Source: Laribacter hongkongensis DSM 14985
GTDB taxonomy: Bacteria; Pseudomonadota; Gammaproteobacteria; Burkholderiales; Aquaspirillaceae
Direction of reading: 5' to 3'
DNA length: 64,000 nt
Assembly: GCF_000423285.1 (NCBI RefSeq)
Contig: NZ_AUHR01000001.1
Span: forward strand, 124,001-188,000
Each line of letters starts with the position of its first letter. Position 1 is the first letter of the stretch. A program made the position numbers and the translations under genes. The notes below the pieces were generated by a model that worked only from the letters and a program-made list of their open reading frames with translations, was not told where the DNA came from and searched no databases. Shown here piece after piece: positions 1 to 11,771 of the stretch.

Positions 1-2357
<2,357 letters not shown>

Positions 2358-2448
2358 GTCTGTACGGCAGGCCGAAAAAATGCCTCGGATACTAGCACGG
2401 GTAAGGCAGGCCCGCCTTGTTCTCGATGATGCCGGCCCCCGGGCAGAG

Positions 2449-2988
2449 TCAATAGTTGTAGCCCAGCTGCAAGCCGTGCAGGTTCATGCCGGAGTTTTCG
2501 GAAGCAATGCCGCCATTGGAAACATGGCGGAAACGATAGCCGGCCTGCCAGCGCTGGTCCCGGCCCCAGGCCAGGCCGAAGCCAAGGCTGCTGCCGAACT
2601 GGAAACTGCTGCCATAGTGTTCGCTGTCGTTCAGCGCGGCATGGCTCAGCAGATAGCCACCGATGCCGGCTTCGGCGTAAAAACGGCTGTCGTCTCCCAA
2701 CGGGCGCGAGATGCGCACCAGCGGCGTGATGCCGGCAATGCCCAAAGAGCGGGCTCCCGGCCTGTCATGATCGGCCCTCCAGTAACCGATGCTGGCTTCC
2801 CACGGCACCGACCAGTCCCAGTTACCGGCCAGCGGCCGGGGCGCCATCAGGGTGCCGCGATAACCCAGTTCGGCAAAACGCGTACTGTCGTCACCGATGC
2901 CGCCAGTCAGCCTGATGCCCCCGGCCATGGCGACGCTGCCCAGCCCGAGTCCGCAGACGACCAGCCCGATACCTGTCCATGAACGCAT
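2449..2988 (-). CDS. PagL-like lipid A 3-O-deacylase / acyloxyacyl hydrolase
   Basis: Small outer-membrane beta-barrel protein of 179 residues. A signal peptide is visible (hydrophobic residues 5-20, cleavage likely after AMA), followed by alternating aromatic/polar strands and a C-terminal aromatic residue typical of barrels. The C-terminal HVSNGG (H155, S157) matches the catalytic His-x-Ser of PagL, which removes the 3-position acyl chain from lipid A. In Pseudomonas PagL the third catalytic residue (Glu) lies 14 residues after the His; here that position is N169, and the nearest Glu is E164. Activity is therefore likely but not certain. The gene is divergent from the DUF721 gene, with 89 bp between start codons. 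Confidence 0.75.
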   Translation of the reverse strand: MRSWTGIGLVVCGLGLGSVAMAGGIRLTGGIGDDSTRFAELGYRGTLMAPRPLAGNWDWSVPWEASIGYWRADHDRPGARSLGIAGITPLVRISRPLGDDSRFYAEAGIGGYLLSHAALNDSEHYGSSFQFGSSLGFGLAWGRDQRWQAGYRFRHVSNGGIASENSGMNLHGLQLGYNY

Positions 2989-3037
2989 GATCCTGTTTCC
3001 TTTTTGTCTTGGCCCCTCGCAACCGGGGGTGTCGGGC

Positions 3038-3043
3038 TACAAT
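3038..3043 (+). promoter_or_regulatory. Putative -10 box of the DUF721 gene
   Basis: TACAAT preceded by GGGC lies 35 bp upstream of the ATG at 3078. No good -35 is visible at 16-18 bp. If this is the -10, transcription starts near 3050, which rules out the in-frame ATG at 3045 as the start codon. Confidence 0.4.
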
Positions 3044-3077
3044 CATGCCCGACCCTAGACTAATTTTATCCAACGTC

Positions 3078-3515
3078 ATGAGTGATTCGGCTACCCCGCT
3101 GGATGCCGCCGGTCATGCGCCCGGCCTGGCCGAACTGCTGGCCCGGCAGCAGCTGTACCGCCGGCTGGAGGCCGACCTGCGCCGCCAGTTGCCCGCAGCG
3201 CTGGCCGGGCGCATCGACGTGTCCTGCGTGCACGATGGTGGAGAGCTGGTGCTGTTTGCTCCGCACGGCGCGGCAGCGACCCGTCTGCGCGCCACCCAGC
3301 AGCGCCTGCTGACCGCCTTGCAGGCCCAGGGCTGGGCCGTCCGGCAACTGACGGTCAAGGTCCGGAGCACGCCACCGTCCCCCCTGCGTGACAAGCAGCT
3401 GGCCATCGGGCCGGCCGGCCAGGACGCCCTGCAACAGGCAGCCGGTCAGGTGGCACACCATCCGGCACTAGCACTGGCACTGGCCCGGCTCCTGGCCCGT
3501 CAAGGCGGAACCTGA
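3078..3515 (+). CDS. DUF721 family protein (DciA-like)
   Basis: 145-residue basic protein matching the pattern of the DUF721 family: an N-terminal helix (LAELLARQQLYRRLE), a short strand region (DGGELVLFAPHG) and an amphipathic helix (AATRLRATQQRLLTAL). In other bacteria DUF721 members (DciA) load the replicative helicase DnaB. This one is short and divergent, so the helicase-loading role is inferred. A DUF721 gene close to secA is a common betaproteobacterial arrangement. An in-frame ATG at 3045 would add 11 residues but overlaps the likely promoter, so the 3078 start is preferred. Confidence 0.6.
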   Translation: MSDSATPLDAAGHAPGLAELLARQQLYRRLEADLRRQLPAALAGRIDVSCVHDGGELVLFAPHGAAATRLRATQQRLLTALQAQGWAVRQLTVKVRSTPPSPLRDKQLAIGPAGQDALQQAAGQVAHHPALALALARLLARQGGT

Positions 3516-3653
3516 CCGGTCTTTTGCTTGACCCTGCCGCCCGCTGGTGATTCAATTTGCCCGGTTCATAAACGAGATTGATTCCCGCTATTGAATTGCA
3601 GCACAACAGTCGCAGCGGCAATCATGACCATATTCGCACGAAGGGTTTCAGGC

Positions 3654-3896
3654 ATGGAGCTTGAGCATCTGGGGCAACTCAAACCGGGCGATCGCGCCAC
3701 CGTCGCGGGCCTGGGAGAAGCGGCACGCCCCTTCCGCCGCAAACTGCTGGCCATGGGCATCACCCCGGGCTGCACGGTTGAAGTCGTACGCGTCGCGCCG
3801 CTCGGCGACCCGATCGAAGTTTCGCTGCGCGGCTTTCGCCTGTGCCTGCGCCACAGCGAAGCTGCCGTGGTATCCGTCCAGCGGGAGGCCGCATGA
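3654..3896 (+). CDS. feoA: Ferrous iron transport protein FeoA
   Basis: 80-residue SH3-like protein, a partner of the FeoB iron permease. The pattern LGQLKPGDRATV, then FRRKLLAMGITPG, then GDPIEVSLRGFRLCLR is the standard FeoA fold with its RKLLAMG signature. The ATG at 3654 gives the usual family length; an upstream in-frame ATG at 3591 would add 21 residues that do not resemble FeoA. The stop overlaps the feoB start in an ATGA, so the two are translationally coupled. The 138-bp leader holds no Fur box that I can identify. Confidence 0.93.
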   Translation: MELEHLGQLKPGDRATVAGLGEAARPFRRKLLAMGITPGCTVEVVRVAPLGDPIEVSLRGFRLCLRHSEAAVVSVQREAA

Positions 3897-6187
3897 AGGC
3901 ACGCACACTCGCACTGGTCGGTAATCCCAACTGCGGCAAGACCACCCTTTTCAACGCGCTGACCGGAGCCCACCAGCGCGTCGGCAACTGGCCCGGCATT
4001 ACCGTCGAGCGCAAGCTCGGACACTTTAGCGTCGACGGCCAGCCTTACGACCTGGTCGACCTGCCCGGCACCTATGCCATCGACAGCCAGAATGCCGGCA
4101 TTTCCGAAGACGAACGCATCGCCCGCGACTACGCCGTCAGCGGCGAAGCCGACCTGCTCATCAACGTCGTCGACGCCTCCAACCTGCAACGCAACCTGTA
4201 CCTGACCCTGCAACTGCTGGAACTGGGCCGGCCGATGCTGGTCGTGCTCAACCTGATCGACGTCGTGCACGACCGGGGCGAGCAGCTCGACCTCGCCGCG
4301 CTGGAATCCGCCCTCGACTGCCCGGTCATCGCCGTCAGCGCCAGCAGCGGCACCGGCCTGTCAGCCCTGCGCCAGGCGATAGCCCGCGCCACCGCCCGTG
4401 CTCCCCGTCCTGCCGCCACCCTCGGCGCCACACTGGAACAGTGGCTGGAACAGCAACAGGCCCGGCAGCCGGGACGTACCCGCCAGCAGTGGGTAGCCGA
4501 CCTCGAATGCGGCCGCCTGCCCGCCGGCCAATGGCCGGAACTGCACGGCGAAGACGTCGACATCGTGGTGGCCAGCTCGCGCTACGAGCAGATCGACAAC
4601 CTGTGCCGCCAGGTCATCACCCGGCCCGGCAGCGCCAGCATCAGCACCACCGAGCGGCTTGACCGCATCGTGCTCTCGCGCGTGTTCGGCATCCCCATTT
4701 TCCTGCTGTCGATGTACCTGATGTTCCTGCTGGCCATCAACCTCGGCGCCGTGTTCATCGACTTCTTCGACGGCCTGACCGGCACCCTGCTGGTCGACGG
4801 CACGGCCCACCTGCTCGGGCTGGCCGGCGCACCGGAGTGGCTGACCGCCATCCTCGCCCACGGCGTCGGCGGCGGTATCCAGACCGTGTCCACCTTCATC
4901 CCGGTGGTCATGGCCATGTTCCTGTGCCTCGCCTTCCTTGAAGATTCCGGCTACCTCGCCCGCGCCGCCATGGTGATCGACCGGGCCATGCGCGCCATCG
5001 GCCTGCCGGGCAAGGCTTTCGTGCCGATGCTGGTCGGTTTCGGCTGCAACGTGCCGGCCATCATGGGCACCCGCACGCTCGACAGCACCCGCGACCGCCT
5101 GACCGCCATCATGATGGTGCCCTTCATGTCCTGCGGCGCCCGCCTGCCGGTCTACGCCCTGTTTGCCGCCGTGTTCTTCCCCAGCAACGGCCAGAACGTC
5201 GTGTTCGGCCTCTACCTGCTGGGCATCGCCATGGCGATCCTGACCGGGCTGGCCATGAAGCGCACCCTGCTGCCGGGCGAAGCCACGCCGTTCGTGATGG
5301 AACTGCCACCCTACCGCCTGCCCAACCTGCGCGGCGTGCTCACCCACACCTGGATGCGCCTGCGCTCGTTCGTGGTCAACGCCGGCCGCGTCATCGTCTG
5401 CGTCGTGGTGGTACTGAGCCTGTTCAACTCGCTGGGTACCGACGGCAGCTTCGGCAACGAAAACAGCGACAAGTCCGTGCTGTCGGCCGTGGGCCGCTCC
5501 ATTACCCCGGTGTTTACCCCGATGGGCATCCAGCCGGACAACTGGCCGGCCACCGTAGGCCTGTTTACCGGCATCTTTGCCAAGGAAGCCGTGGTCGGCA
5601 CGCTGGATGCCCTCTACAGCCAGCTGGCCCGCAATGCCGGCGGCGAACACGCCGACGCCAAAGACGCCGGTTACGATCCGGTTGCCGGCATCGAGGCGGC
5701 ATTCGCCACCATTCCGGCCAACCTGGCCGGCCTGTCGGATGCCGTGCTGGACCCTCTGGGCCTGAAAGTGGCCAGCGAAGACCAGGGCTCGCTGGCCGAA
5801 GACAAGAACCTGCACGAAAGCACCTTTGGCCAGATGGCACAGCTGTTTGGCGGCGCCAGCGCCGGCCTTGCCTACCTCGTGTTCGTGCTGCTCTACACCC
5901 CGTGCGTGGCCGCCATGGGTGCAGTCTGGCGCGAAGCCGGACCACGCTGGGCCGTCATCGTCGCTGGCTGGACCTTCGCGCTGGCATGGGGTACGGCCAC
6001 GCTGACCTACCAGACCAGCCGCCTCACCACGCATCCGGGCGAAGCCGGAGGCTGGATGGCCGCCGTATTGGTCTGCGCCGCACTGGCCTTGCTGGTATTG
6101 CGCCAGATCGGCCAGCGCGGCATGGCACCGGAACTGGCCACCGCCGAAGGTTGCGGTGGCAGCGGCTGCGGCAAGTGCTCATGCTGA
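3893..6187 (+). CDS. feoB: Ferrous iron transport permease FeoB
   Basis: 764-residue inner-membrane Fe(II) transporter with an N-terminal GTPase. The G1 loop GNPNCGKTT is at residues 10-18, followed by NWPGITVERK (G2 region) and VDLPGTYA (G3). Two gate domains follow with the membrane segments LFLAINLGAVF, IPVVMAMFLCLAF and VVVVLSLFNSL, and the conserved GFGCNVPAIMGTR and FMSCGARLPVYA motifs. The protein ends in a Cys-rich tail (CGGSGCGKCSC), as in a subset of FeoB proteins. It overlaps feoA by 4 bp and feoC by 7 bp, so feoABC is one operon. Confidence 0.97.
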   Translation: MKARTLALVGNPNCGKTTLFNALTGAHQRVGNWPGITVERKLGHFSVDGQPYDLVDLPGTYAIDSQNAGISEDERIARDYAVSGEADLLINVVDASNLQRNLYLTLQLLELGRPMLVVLNLIDVVHDRGEQLDLAALESALDCPVIAVSASSGTGLSALRQAIARATARAPRPAATLGATLEQWLEQQQARQPGRTRQQWVADLECGRLPAGQWPELHGEDVDIVVASSRYEQIDNLCRQVITRPGSASISTTERLDRIVLSRVFGIPIFLLSMYLMFLLAINLGAVFIDFFDGLTGTLLVDGTAHLLGLAGAPEWLTAILAHGVGGGIQTVSTFIPVVMAMFLCLAFLEDSGYLARAAMVIDRAMRAIGLPGKAFVPMLVGFGCNVPAIMGTRTLDSTRDRLTAIMMVPFMSCGARLPVYALFAAVFFPSNGQNVVFGLYLLGIAMAILTGLAMKRTLLPGEATPFVMELPPYRLPNLRGVLTHTWMRLRSFVVNAGRVIVCVVVVLSLFNSLGTDGSFGNENSDKSVLSAVGRSITPVFTPMGIQPDNWPATVGLFTGIFAKEAVVGTLDALYSQLARNAGGEHADAKDAGYDPVAGIEAAFATIPANLAGLSDAVLDPLGLKVASEDQGSLAEDKNLHESTFGQMAQLFGGASAGLAYLVFVLLYTPCVAAMGAVWREAGPRWAVIVAGWTFALAWGTATLTYQTSRLTTHPGEAGGWMAAVLVCAALALLVLRQIGQRGMAPELATAEGCGGSGCGKCSC

Positions 6188-6450
6188 TTGCCCTGCGCGA
6201 AGCCTTGCAGGCCCGCAGGCTGGCTTCGCTGGACGAGCTGGCCGGTACGCTGGGCGTGCCGGCCGCCACGGTCGAGGCCCTGCTGGCGCACTGGCAGCGC
6301 AAGGGCCGTATCGCCGTCGAGCCGGCGCCTTGCCAGGGCGGCAGTTGCGGTGGTTGCAGCGCCCGCGCCTGTCATTACTACCGCTGGCTCGACACACCTG
6401 CCGCGCCGTTCATTGCCATCCGTTCCGACAGTTCCCCTCCCCCGACCTGA
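6181..6450 (+). CDS. feoC: FeoC-like winged-helix protein with a Cys cluster
   Basis: 89 residues. The N-terminal half (ALREALQARRLASLDELAGTLG) reads as a small winged helix-turn-helix. It is followed by C51-x4-C56-x2-C59-x4-C64, the Cys pattern expected of the FeoC iron-sulfur or redox loop. FeoC binds FeoB or regulates its stability in enterobacteria. The start overlaps the end of feoB by 7 bp. Identity rests on this motif layout and on the feoAB context; FeoC sequences diverge strongly. Confidence 0.8.
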   Translation: MLIALREALQARRLASLDELAGTLGVPAATVEALLAHWQRKGRIAVEPAPCQGGSCGGCSARACHYYRWLDTPAAPFIAIRSDSSPPPT

Positions 6451-6780
6451 GGCAACGGCAGGCCGTGTCTGCCGTAACGCTCCGGGCAAAACGCGCGGTG
6501 CCGGCAGCCGGTACGTGCTGCACCAGACATGCAGATGCCCACAGGTCAGCACAACTGAAGAAACCGGCAGCACGGAAAAACGCCTCCGGAAGCTGCGGTG
6601 ACACACGACGAGACTTCCGGGACAACGCTGCCGAGAGGCTCTCCTGCGTTTTTCACCACTCCCGGTCACGGCCGGCATTCCCGCACGCGGCCGACACCGG
6701 ATCAAACCGGCGGCACATCGGCAGCAGACACAACAAAGCCCGTCACTGACGGGCTTTTGCCTGTTGCGTACCTGCGCCGG
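6451..6780. other. Intergenic region feoC/moaC
   Basis: The 330 bp between the convergent feoC and moaC genes hold no credible gene. Just after the feoC stop there is a perfect 7-bp hairpin (6455-6461 with 6469-6475) without a T tract. The strong bidirectional terminator at 6735-6758 lies next to the moaC stop. I see nothing else in between. Confidence 0.6.
6735..6758. terminator. Bidirectional terminator feoABC / moaC
   Basis: AAAGCCCGTCA and TGACGGGCTTT form an 11-bp perfect inverted repeat around one central base, with A and T runs at the two ends. It can stop both convergent transcripts. Confidence 0.85.
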
Positions 6781-7266
6781 TCATTCCTGCGTAGCAGTCC
6801 AGTGGCCGGACTTGCCACCGGCTTTTTCCAGCAGTCGCACGCCCTCCATGACCATGCCGCGGTCGACTGCCTTGCACATATCGTAGATGGTCAGGAGTGC
6901 CACGTTGACCGCCGTCAGCGCCTCCATTTCGACGCCGGTCTTGCCGACCGTTTCGGCCGTGACCTGGCAGCGGACACTGCTGGCCTGGCGATCAAGGTCA
7001 AACGTTACCGCAACACGGGTCAGGGCAATCGGGTGGCACAGCGGAATCAGTGCCGGTGTCTGTTTGGCCCCCATGATGGCGGCAACACGGGCAATGCCCA
7101 GCACGTCGCCTTTCTTGTGCCCGCCGGATTCGACCAGGGCAAAAGTGGCCGGCTGCATGCGGATGCACCCTTCGGCCACGGCGACACGGGCGGATTCGGG
7201 CTTGCTGCCGACATCCACCATGTGGGCCTGTCCGGCCGGATCGAAATGCGTCAGGGGAGAGCTCAT
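6781..7266 (-). CDS. moaC: Cyclic pyranopterin monophosphate synthase MoaC
   Basis: 161 residues. MoaC converts the 8-substituted GTP product of MoaA into cyclic pyranopterin monophosphate, the second half of the first step of molybdenum cofactor synthesis. Family motifs are clear: [13 protein letters not shown] at the N-terminus, GGHKKGDV (the lysine region near residue 51), LIPLCHPI, and [10 protein letters not shown] (D129, K132). It ends KSGHW plus a short tail. The gene sits 4 bp after a small membrane protein gene downstream of lpxC. No other moa genes are in the window. Confidence 0.96.
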   Translation of the reverse strand: MSSPLTHFDPAGQAHMVDVGSKPESARVAVAEGCIRMQPATFALVESGGHKKGDVLGIARVAAIMGAKQTPALIPLCHPIALTRVAVTFDLDRQASSVRCQVTAETVGKTGVEMEALTAVNVALLTIYDMCKAVDRGMVMEGVRLLEKAGGKSGHWTATQE

Positions 7267-7270
7267 GCGT

Positions 7271-7456
7271 TTACCACCAGTTGTAGTGCTGTTGCAGCCA
7301 GACGAGGCCGGTCAGGCCACCGGCCAGCAAGGCCGAGAGCATGACGATGCGTCCGAGCAGGCCAAGGTAATGGCGGTCGCGCGTCAGCAGGAAGGTTACC
7401 AGCGCCCAGCCGACACCAAGGATGGTGCCCAGCAGCCACAGGCGGAAGAACATCAT
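7271..7456 (-). CDS. Small membrane protein of unknown function
   Basis: 61 residues starting at the double ATG (7456/7453). Two hydrophobic segments (about residues 4-23 and 35-55) are separated by the basic loop [12 protein letters not shown], giving a hairpin membrane protein. I do not recognise a family. It lies 8 bp after lpxC and 4 bp before moaC on the same strand, so it is probably co-transcribed with them. A longer frame reaching back to 7537 would overlap the 3' end of lpxC and is less likely. Confidence 0.6.
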   Translation of the reverse strand: MMFFRLWLLGTILGVGWALVTFLLTRDRHYLGLLGRIVMLSALLAGGLTGLVWLQQHYNWW

Positions 7457-7464
7457 GGTGCGCG

Positions 7465-8379
7465 CTACGCCAGATGAGGAATGCGGTGAAAACTCGACGG
7501 CACATCCTCGGAATGACTGAAGGTCACGTATTCCCATGCGGACGGCCGGGCCAGCAGCTGGCGCAACAGCTGGTTGTTCATGGCGTGGCCGGATTTGTAG
7601 CCGCTGAAGGCCGCGATCAGCGGATGACCGATGATGTAAAGGTCGCCGATGGCGTCGAGGATCTTGTGCCGGACGAACTCGTCCGGAAAACGCAACCCGT
7701 CCCGGTTGAGGACGAATTCGTCATCGATCACGATGGCGTTGTCGAGACTGCCGCCGCGCCCCAGGCCCATCCTGGCCATGGTTTCGACTTCGTACATGAA
7801 GCCGAAGGTGCGGGCACGGGCGATTTCGTCGATGTAGCTGGTCCGGGCAAAGTCGATGTCGACTTTTTGCGGTGCCAGCCGGAAGGCCGGATGGTCAAAC
7901 GAGATTTCCAGCGAGACCTGGAAGCCGTCGTACGGCTCCAGCCGGACCCATTTGTCACCTTCGGCCACACCGACTGGCTCCAGTACCCGGATAAAGCGCT
8001 TTTTCGCCGGTTGTTCGACGATGCCGGCCGTTTGCAGCAGATAGATGAAAGGTGCGGCACTGCCGTCCATGATCGGCGTTTCCTGCGCCGTCATTTCCAC
8101 GTACAGGTTGTCGATACCCAGCCCGGCCAGCGCACTCATGAGGTGCTCGATGGTTCCGACACGCACGCCGTCGGGCGTGACCAGCGTTGAGGAGAGGCGC
8201 GTGTCGTTGACCAGTTCGGGCGAACACAGGATGTCCGCGGCTTCGGGCAGGTCGGTCCGCCGGAAGACGATTCCGGTGTCGGGCGGTGCCGGCCGGAGCG
8301 TCAGCCGGATACGGTCGCCCGAGTGCAACCCGACTCCGCTGGCAGTGACCGGAGCCTTGAGAGTGCGCTGATGGATCAT
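7465..8379 (-). CDS. lpxC: UDP-3-O-acyl-N-acetylglucosamine deacetylase LpxC
   Basis: 304-residue zinc amidase that carries out the committed step of lipid A synthesis. Zinc ligands are visible as H79 ([10 protein letters not shown]), H238 and D242 ([10 protein letters not shown]), with the catalytic H265 in SGHAMNN. The N-terminus ([16 protein letters not shown]) is canonical. It is the last gene of the dcw cluster, 105 bp after ftsZ, the classic ftsZ-lpxC order. Confidence 0.98.
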   Translation of the reverse strand: MIHQRTLKAPVTASGVGLHSGDRIRLTLRPAPPDTGIVFRRTDLPEAADILCSPELVNDTRLSSTLVTPDGVRVGTIEHLMSALAGLGIDNLYVEMTAQETPIMDGSAAPFIYLLQTAGIVEQPAKKRFIRVLEPVGVAEGDKWVRLEPYDGFQVSLEISFDHPAFRLAPQKVDIDFARTSYIDEIARARTFGFMYEVETMARMGLGRGGSLDNAIVIDDEFVLNRDGLRFPDEFVRHKILDAIGDLYIIGHPLIAAFSGYKSGHAMNNQLLRQLLARPSAWEYVTFSHSEDVPSSFHRIPHLA

Positions 8380-8484
8380 GGAAAAGACAACCTGACTTCA
8401 GGCAGACAACAGGATAGCCAAGGGTATCACGGACGCGGACGAGCGCCGATTGATTCCCCTGCCCTTCCTGATAGGCCGCGCCAA

Positions 8485-9669
8485 TCAGTCCGCCTGCTTG
8501 CGCAGGAATGCCGGAATATCGTAGTTTTCCATCACCGACGGATTGGCAAAATCAGCCGTCGACGTCACCCGGCGACCGGAGCGCAGGGCCTGCGGCGGTG
8601 CTTCGCTGTTGCCGATTTCCAGCGGCACATCGTCCGTACCGGTACGGACTACCTCCAGACGGGTATTGCGTTCTTCGCGGCCCTTCTTGTTCGGTGCCAG
8701 ACCGGTGGCGATCAGCGTCACCCGGATTTCTTCTTCCGGCATGCCTTCGACTTCGGCCGTACCGAACTTCATGTCGGCTTCGGCGTCGGCAAGCTGGGTG
8801 ATGATCTCCATGATCTCGCTGTATTCCTTCATCTTCAGGCAACCCGGCGCGGTCGAAATGTTGACCAGCAGCCCGCGGGCGCCCACCAGCGTAATGTCGT
8901 CCAGCAGCGGGCTGGCCACGGCCTCTTCGGCCGCCACGCGGGCGCGGTCAATGCCGGAAGCCGAGGCAGTACCCATCATGGCCATGCCGTTCAGGCTCAT
9001 CACCGTGCGCACGTCAGCAAAGTCGACGTTCACGAAACCCGGCGTGGTGATCACTTCCGCCACCCCGGCCACGGCGCCCTTGAGCACGTCGTCGGCGGCC
9101 CGGAAGGCGTCGCGCATGGTGACATCGTCACCCAGCACGTCCATCAGCTTCTGGTTCGGGATGACGATCAGCGAATCGACGTTCTTCTTCAGCTCGTCAA
9201 TGCCCTGGGTCGCCACACCGACCCGCTTGGCACCTTCGAACACGAAGGGACGGGTCACCACGGCAACGGTCAGCACGCCGATTTCCTTGGCCACTTCAGC
9301 CACCACCGGGGCCGCACCGGTCCCGGTTCCGCCGCCCATGCCGGCCGCGATGAACACCATGTCGGTACCGTGCAGGGCGTCCGCGATGCGCTCGCGGTCT
9401 TCCAGGGCCGAATTGCGGCCGACTTCCGGCTTGGAGCCGGCACCCAGGCCCTTGGTCAGGGTCTGGCCCAGCTGGATGCGGGTCGGCGCCCGGTTTTGCG
9501 CCAGCGAGTCAGCATCGGTATTGGCGGCAATGAACTCCACGCCGCGCACACCGGCAATGATCATGTTGTTGACGGCATTGCAACCACCGCCCCCCACACC
9601 GATGACCTTGATGACGGCCTGCTGGGCCGGTGCATCGTCCTGCACCATCTCGTAAATCATCATGCTCAT
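8485..9669 (-). CDS. ftsZ: Cell division GTPase FtsZ
   Basis: 394-residue tubulin homologue that forms the division ring. The GTP-binding loop GGGTGTG is at residues 112-118, with GVGGGGCNAV at 24-33 and the T7 loop region NVDFADVRTVM. The conserved C-terminal peptide DIPAFLRKQAD, which binds FtsA/ZipA-type partners, ends the protein. The ATG at 9669 has a GAGGAG ribosome site 9 bases upstream, so the earlier in-frame ATG at 9711 is not preferred. The gene is 93 bp downstream of ftsA. Confidence 0.98.
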   Translation of the reverse strand: MSMMIYEMVQDDAPAQQAVIKVIGVGGGGCNAVNNMIIAGVRGVEFIAANTDADSLAQNRAPTRIQLGQTLTKGLGAGSKPEVGRNSALEDRERIADALHGTDMVFIAAGMGGGTGTGAAPVVAEVAKEIGVLTVAVVTRPFVFEGAKRVGVATQGIDELKKNVDSLIVIPNQKLMDVLGDDVTMRDAFRAADDVLKGAVAGVAEVITTPGFVNVDFADVRTVMSLNGMAMMGTASASGIDRARVAAEEAVASPLLDDITLVGARGLLVNISTAPGCLKMKEYSEIMEIITQLADAEADMKFGTAEVEGMPEEEIRVTLIATGLAPNKKGREERNTRLEVVRTGTDDVPLEIGNSEAPPQALRSGRRVTSTADFANPSVMENYDIPAFLRKQAD

Positions 9670-9762
9670 AACACTGCTCTCCTCAAATCTGCCAATCTTG
9701 CGATCTGTCATCGCCCCGCCGGCAACGCCCTGCCGGCTTCAGGAGACGATATCCCTCACTGC

Positions 9763-11001
9763 TCAGAAATTGCTGCCAAACCACGATTTCATGCGTTCGA
9801 AAATCGAGCCGATGCCGCCGGACTCCACCTTGACCGGAGCCTGCCGCACCATTTGTTCCTTGCCGAGCAGCAGCAGCCCGACTGCCGTGGAGTACGAAGG
9901 CTTGCGCACCACCTCGGCCAGCCCGGCGTAATACTGCGGCACGCCGACCCGGACGGGCAGGTGGAAAACCTCTTCGGCCAGTTCGCACATGCCCGGCAAC
10001 TGGCTTGAACCACCGGTCAGCACGATGCCGGATGCCAGCATGCCGTCAAAACCGGCCCGCTTGAGTTCCTGCTGCACCAGCACAAACAGCTCTTCAACCC
10101 GCGGCTCGATCACTTCGGCCAGCGTGGCGCGCGACAGCTGGCGCGGCCCGCGTTCGCCCACCCCGGGTACGTCGATCATCTGCGCCGGATCGGTCAGCCG
10201 GCTCAGGGCCACGCCATGGGCGATCTTGATTTCCTCGGCTTCCTTGGTCGGTGTCCGCAGGGCCATGGCAATGTCGTTGGTGATCTGGTCGCCGGCGATC
10301 GGAATTACCGCGGTATGCCGGACCGCACCGCCACGCAGCACGGCGATGTCGGTGGTACCGCCACCGATGTCAATCAGGCACACGCCCAGATCGCGCTCGT
10401 CTTCGGTCAGCACCGCTTCGGCACTGGCCAGCGGTTGCAGGATCAGGTCATTGGCCTCCAGCCCGCAGCGGCGCACGCACTTGGTAATGTTCTGTGCGGC
10501 ACTGACTGCACCGGTCACGATGTGCACGCGCGCTTCCAGCCGCACGCCGGACATGCCCAGCGGCTCGCGCACGTCTTCCTGGCCGTCGATGCAGAATTCC
10601 TGCGGCAATACGTGCAGGGTCTGGTGATCTGACGGGATGCTCACCGCCCGGGCGGTGTCGATCACGCGGTCGATGTCGGCCTGCGTGACCTCGCGGTCAC
10701 GGATGGCCACCATGCCGTGCGAATTGACACTCTTGATGTGGCTGCCGGCGATGCCGGTATAGACCTCGTTGATCTTGCAGTCGGCCATCAGTTCGGCCTC
10801 GCGCACGGCGGCCTCGATGGCTTTGACGGTTGCCTCGATGTTGACGACCATGCCCTTGCGCAGGCCGCGCGACGGCGTGTCGCCCATGCCGACGATGTTG
10901 ATGGTGCCCTCGTCGGTCACCTCGGCAACGATGGCGACGATTTTCGAGGTGCCGATGTCGAGCCCCACGAGCATCTGTTGCGTATCCCTATGCTTGCTCA
11001 C
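9763..11001 (-). CDS. ftsA: Cell division protein FtsA
   Basis: Actin-like protein that anchors FtsZ to the membrane. Phosphate loops are GLDIGTSK near the start and IDIGGGTTDIAVL. The C-terminal amphipathic helix (IFERMKSWFG) is the membrane-targeting sequence. The start is a choice: GTG at 11001 has GGAG 6 bases upstream and gives the usual short N-terminus (412 residues). An ATG at 11043 overlaps the ftsQ stop in an ATGA and would add 14 residues, but has no clear ribosome site. Confidence 0.96.
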   Translation of the reverse strand: MSKHRDTQQMLVGLDIGTSKIVAIVAEVTDEGTINIVGMGDTPSRGLRKGMVVNIEATVKAIEAAVREAELMADCKINEVYTGIAGSHIKSVNSHGMVAIRDREVTQADIDRVIDTARAVSIPSDHQTLHVLPQEFCIDGQEDVREPLGMSGVRLEARVHIVTGAVSAAQNITKCVRRCGLEANDLILQPLASAEAVLTEDERDLGVCLIDIGGGTTDIAVLRGGAVRHTAVIPIAGDQITNDIAMALRTPTKEAEEIKIAHGVALSRLTDPAQMIDVPGVGERGPRQLSRATLAEVIEPRVEELFVLVQQELKRAGFDGMLASGIVLTGGSSQLPGMCELAEEVFHLPVRVGVPQYYAGLAEVVRKPSYSTAVGLLLLGKEQMVRQAPVKVESGGIGSIFERMKSWFGSNF

Positions 11002-11039
11002 CTGTTCGCTCCACCCGCTCTGTCTCTGTGTCCTGTCTC

Positions 11040-11771
11040 TCATGCCGCCGGCCGGGCCGGCTGCCTGCCCGGTACGTAATCGGGCATTTTGACCGCGAAT
11101 CCGTTGGGATAGCGCAGGTCGACGTATTCCATCCTGTACGGCAGCCTGGACAGCTCTTGCCGCCAGATCGCCACAAACCTGTCCAGACGGGGCCCGACTT
11201 CGTCGCGCCCCAGTTCCAGCTCCAGCCCGTTGTCGAGCTTCATGCGCCAGGCCCGCCGGTCAGACAGCACCAGCTCGGCAATTTTCAGTCCGGCCGGCTG
11301 CAGGGTCTGGCCAAACCGCTCCAGCGCCTGCGCCAGATCCGGCTCGCTGCCGCCGGGCCCGTCCACTACCGGCATGGATTCGCTGGTAGCGGCATCAAAC
11401 CATTCACCCTGTGTCGAAAGCAGGCCCGCATGTTTCCAGCGTGCAGCAGCCTCGTATTCCTCAATGACTATGTCAAGACGGTCAGGCCATTGTCTCCGTA
11501 CCACAGCCTGGCGTACCCAAGGCAGTTTTTCGAAGGTTTCGCGCGTCGCGTCGAGGTTCAGGGTGAAAAACGTTCCTCTCAGTTCACTTTCGGCCACCAG
11601 CTTGAGCTGTTCGGGCGTCACGTGTTTCAGCGTGCCGTCGATCCGGATCACCCGCACCGGAAACCAGGGCGAATGAGCCAGCCAGTAGCCTCCGGCCACC
11701 AGACCTATCAGCAGGGCAAGCCCGGTCAGGAAGCTTGCCAGACTGCCGAGCGCCCGGTGGTTATCCCACAT
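11040..11771 (-). CDS. ftsQ: Cell division protein FtsQ
   Basis: 243-residue bitopic protein of the divisome. A short cytoplasmic tail is followed by one membrane segment (about residues 14-34), a POTRA domain ([18 protein letters not shown]) and the FtsQ beta domain. It connects FtsL/FtsB to early division proteins in the periplasm. It overlaps ddlB by 11 bp and may be coupled to ftsA through an ATGA. Confidence 0.95.
   Translation of the reverse strand: MWDNHRALGSLASFLTGLALLIGLVAGGYWLAHSPWFPVRVIRIDGTLKHVTPEQLKLVAESELRGTFFTLNLDATRETFEKLPWVRQAVVRRQWPDRLDIVIEEYEAAARWKHAGLLSTQGEWFDAATSESMPVVDGPGGSEPDLAQALERFGQTLQPAGLKIAELVLSDRRAWRMKLDNGLELELGRDEVGPRLDRFVAIWRQELSRLPYRMEYVDLRYPNGFAVKMPDYVPGRQPARPAA

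Noticed and set aside
3516-3653. Fur box upstream of feoA
   Set aside because: The region has no stretch close to the GATAAT-type repeats; short AT runs there do not match well enough.
4361-6034. A 557-codon frame antisense to feoB
   Set aside because: It mirrors feoB codon bias and gives a Gly/His/Gln-rich product with no family resemblance.
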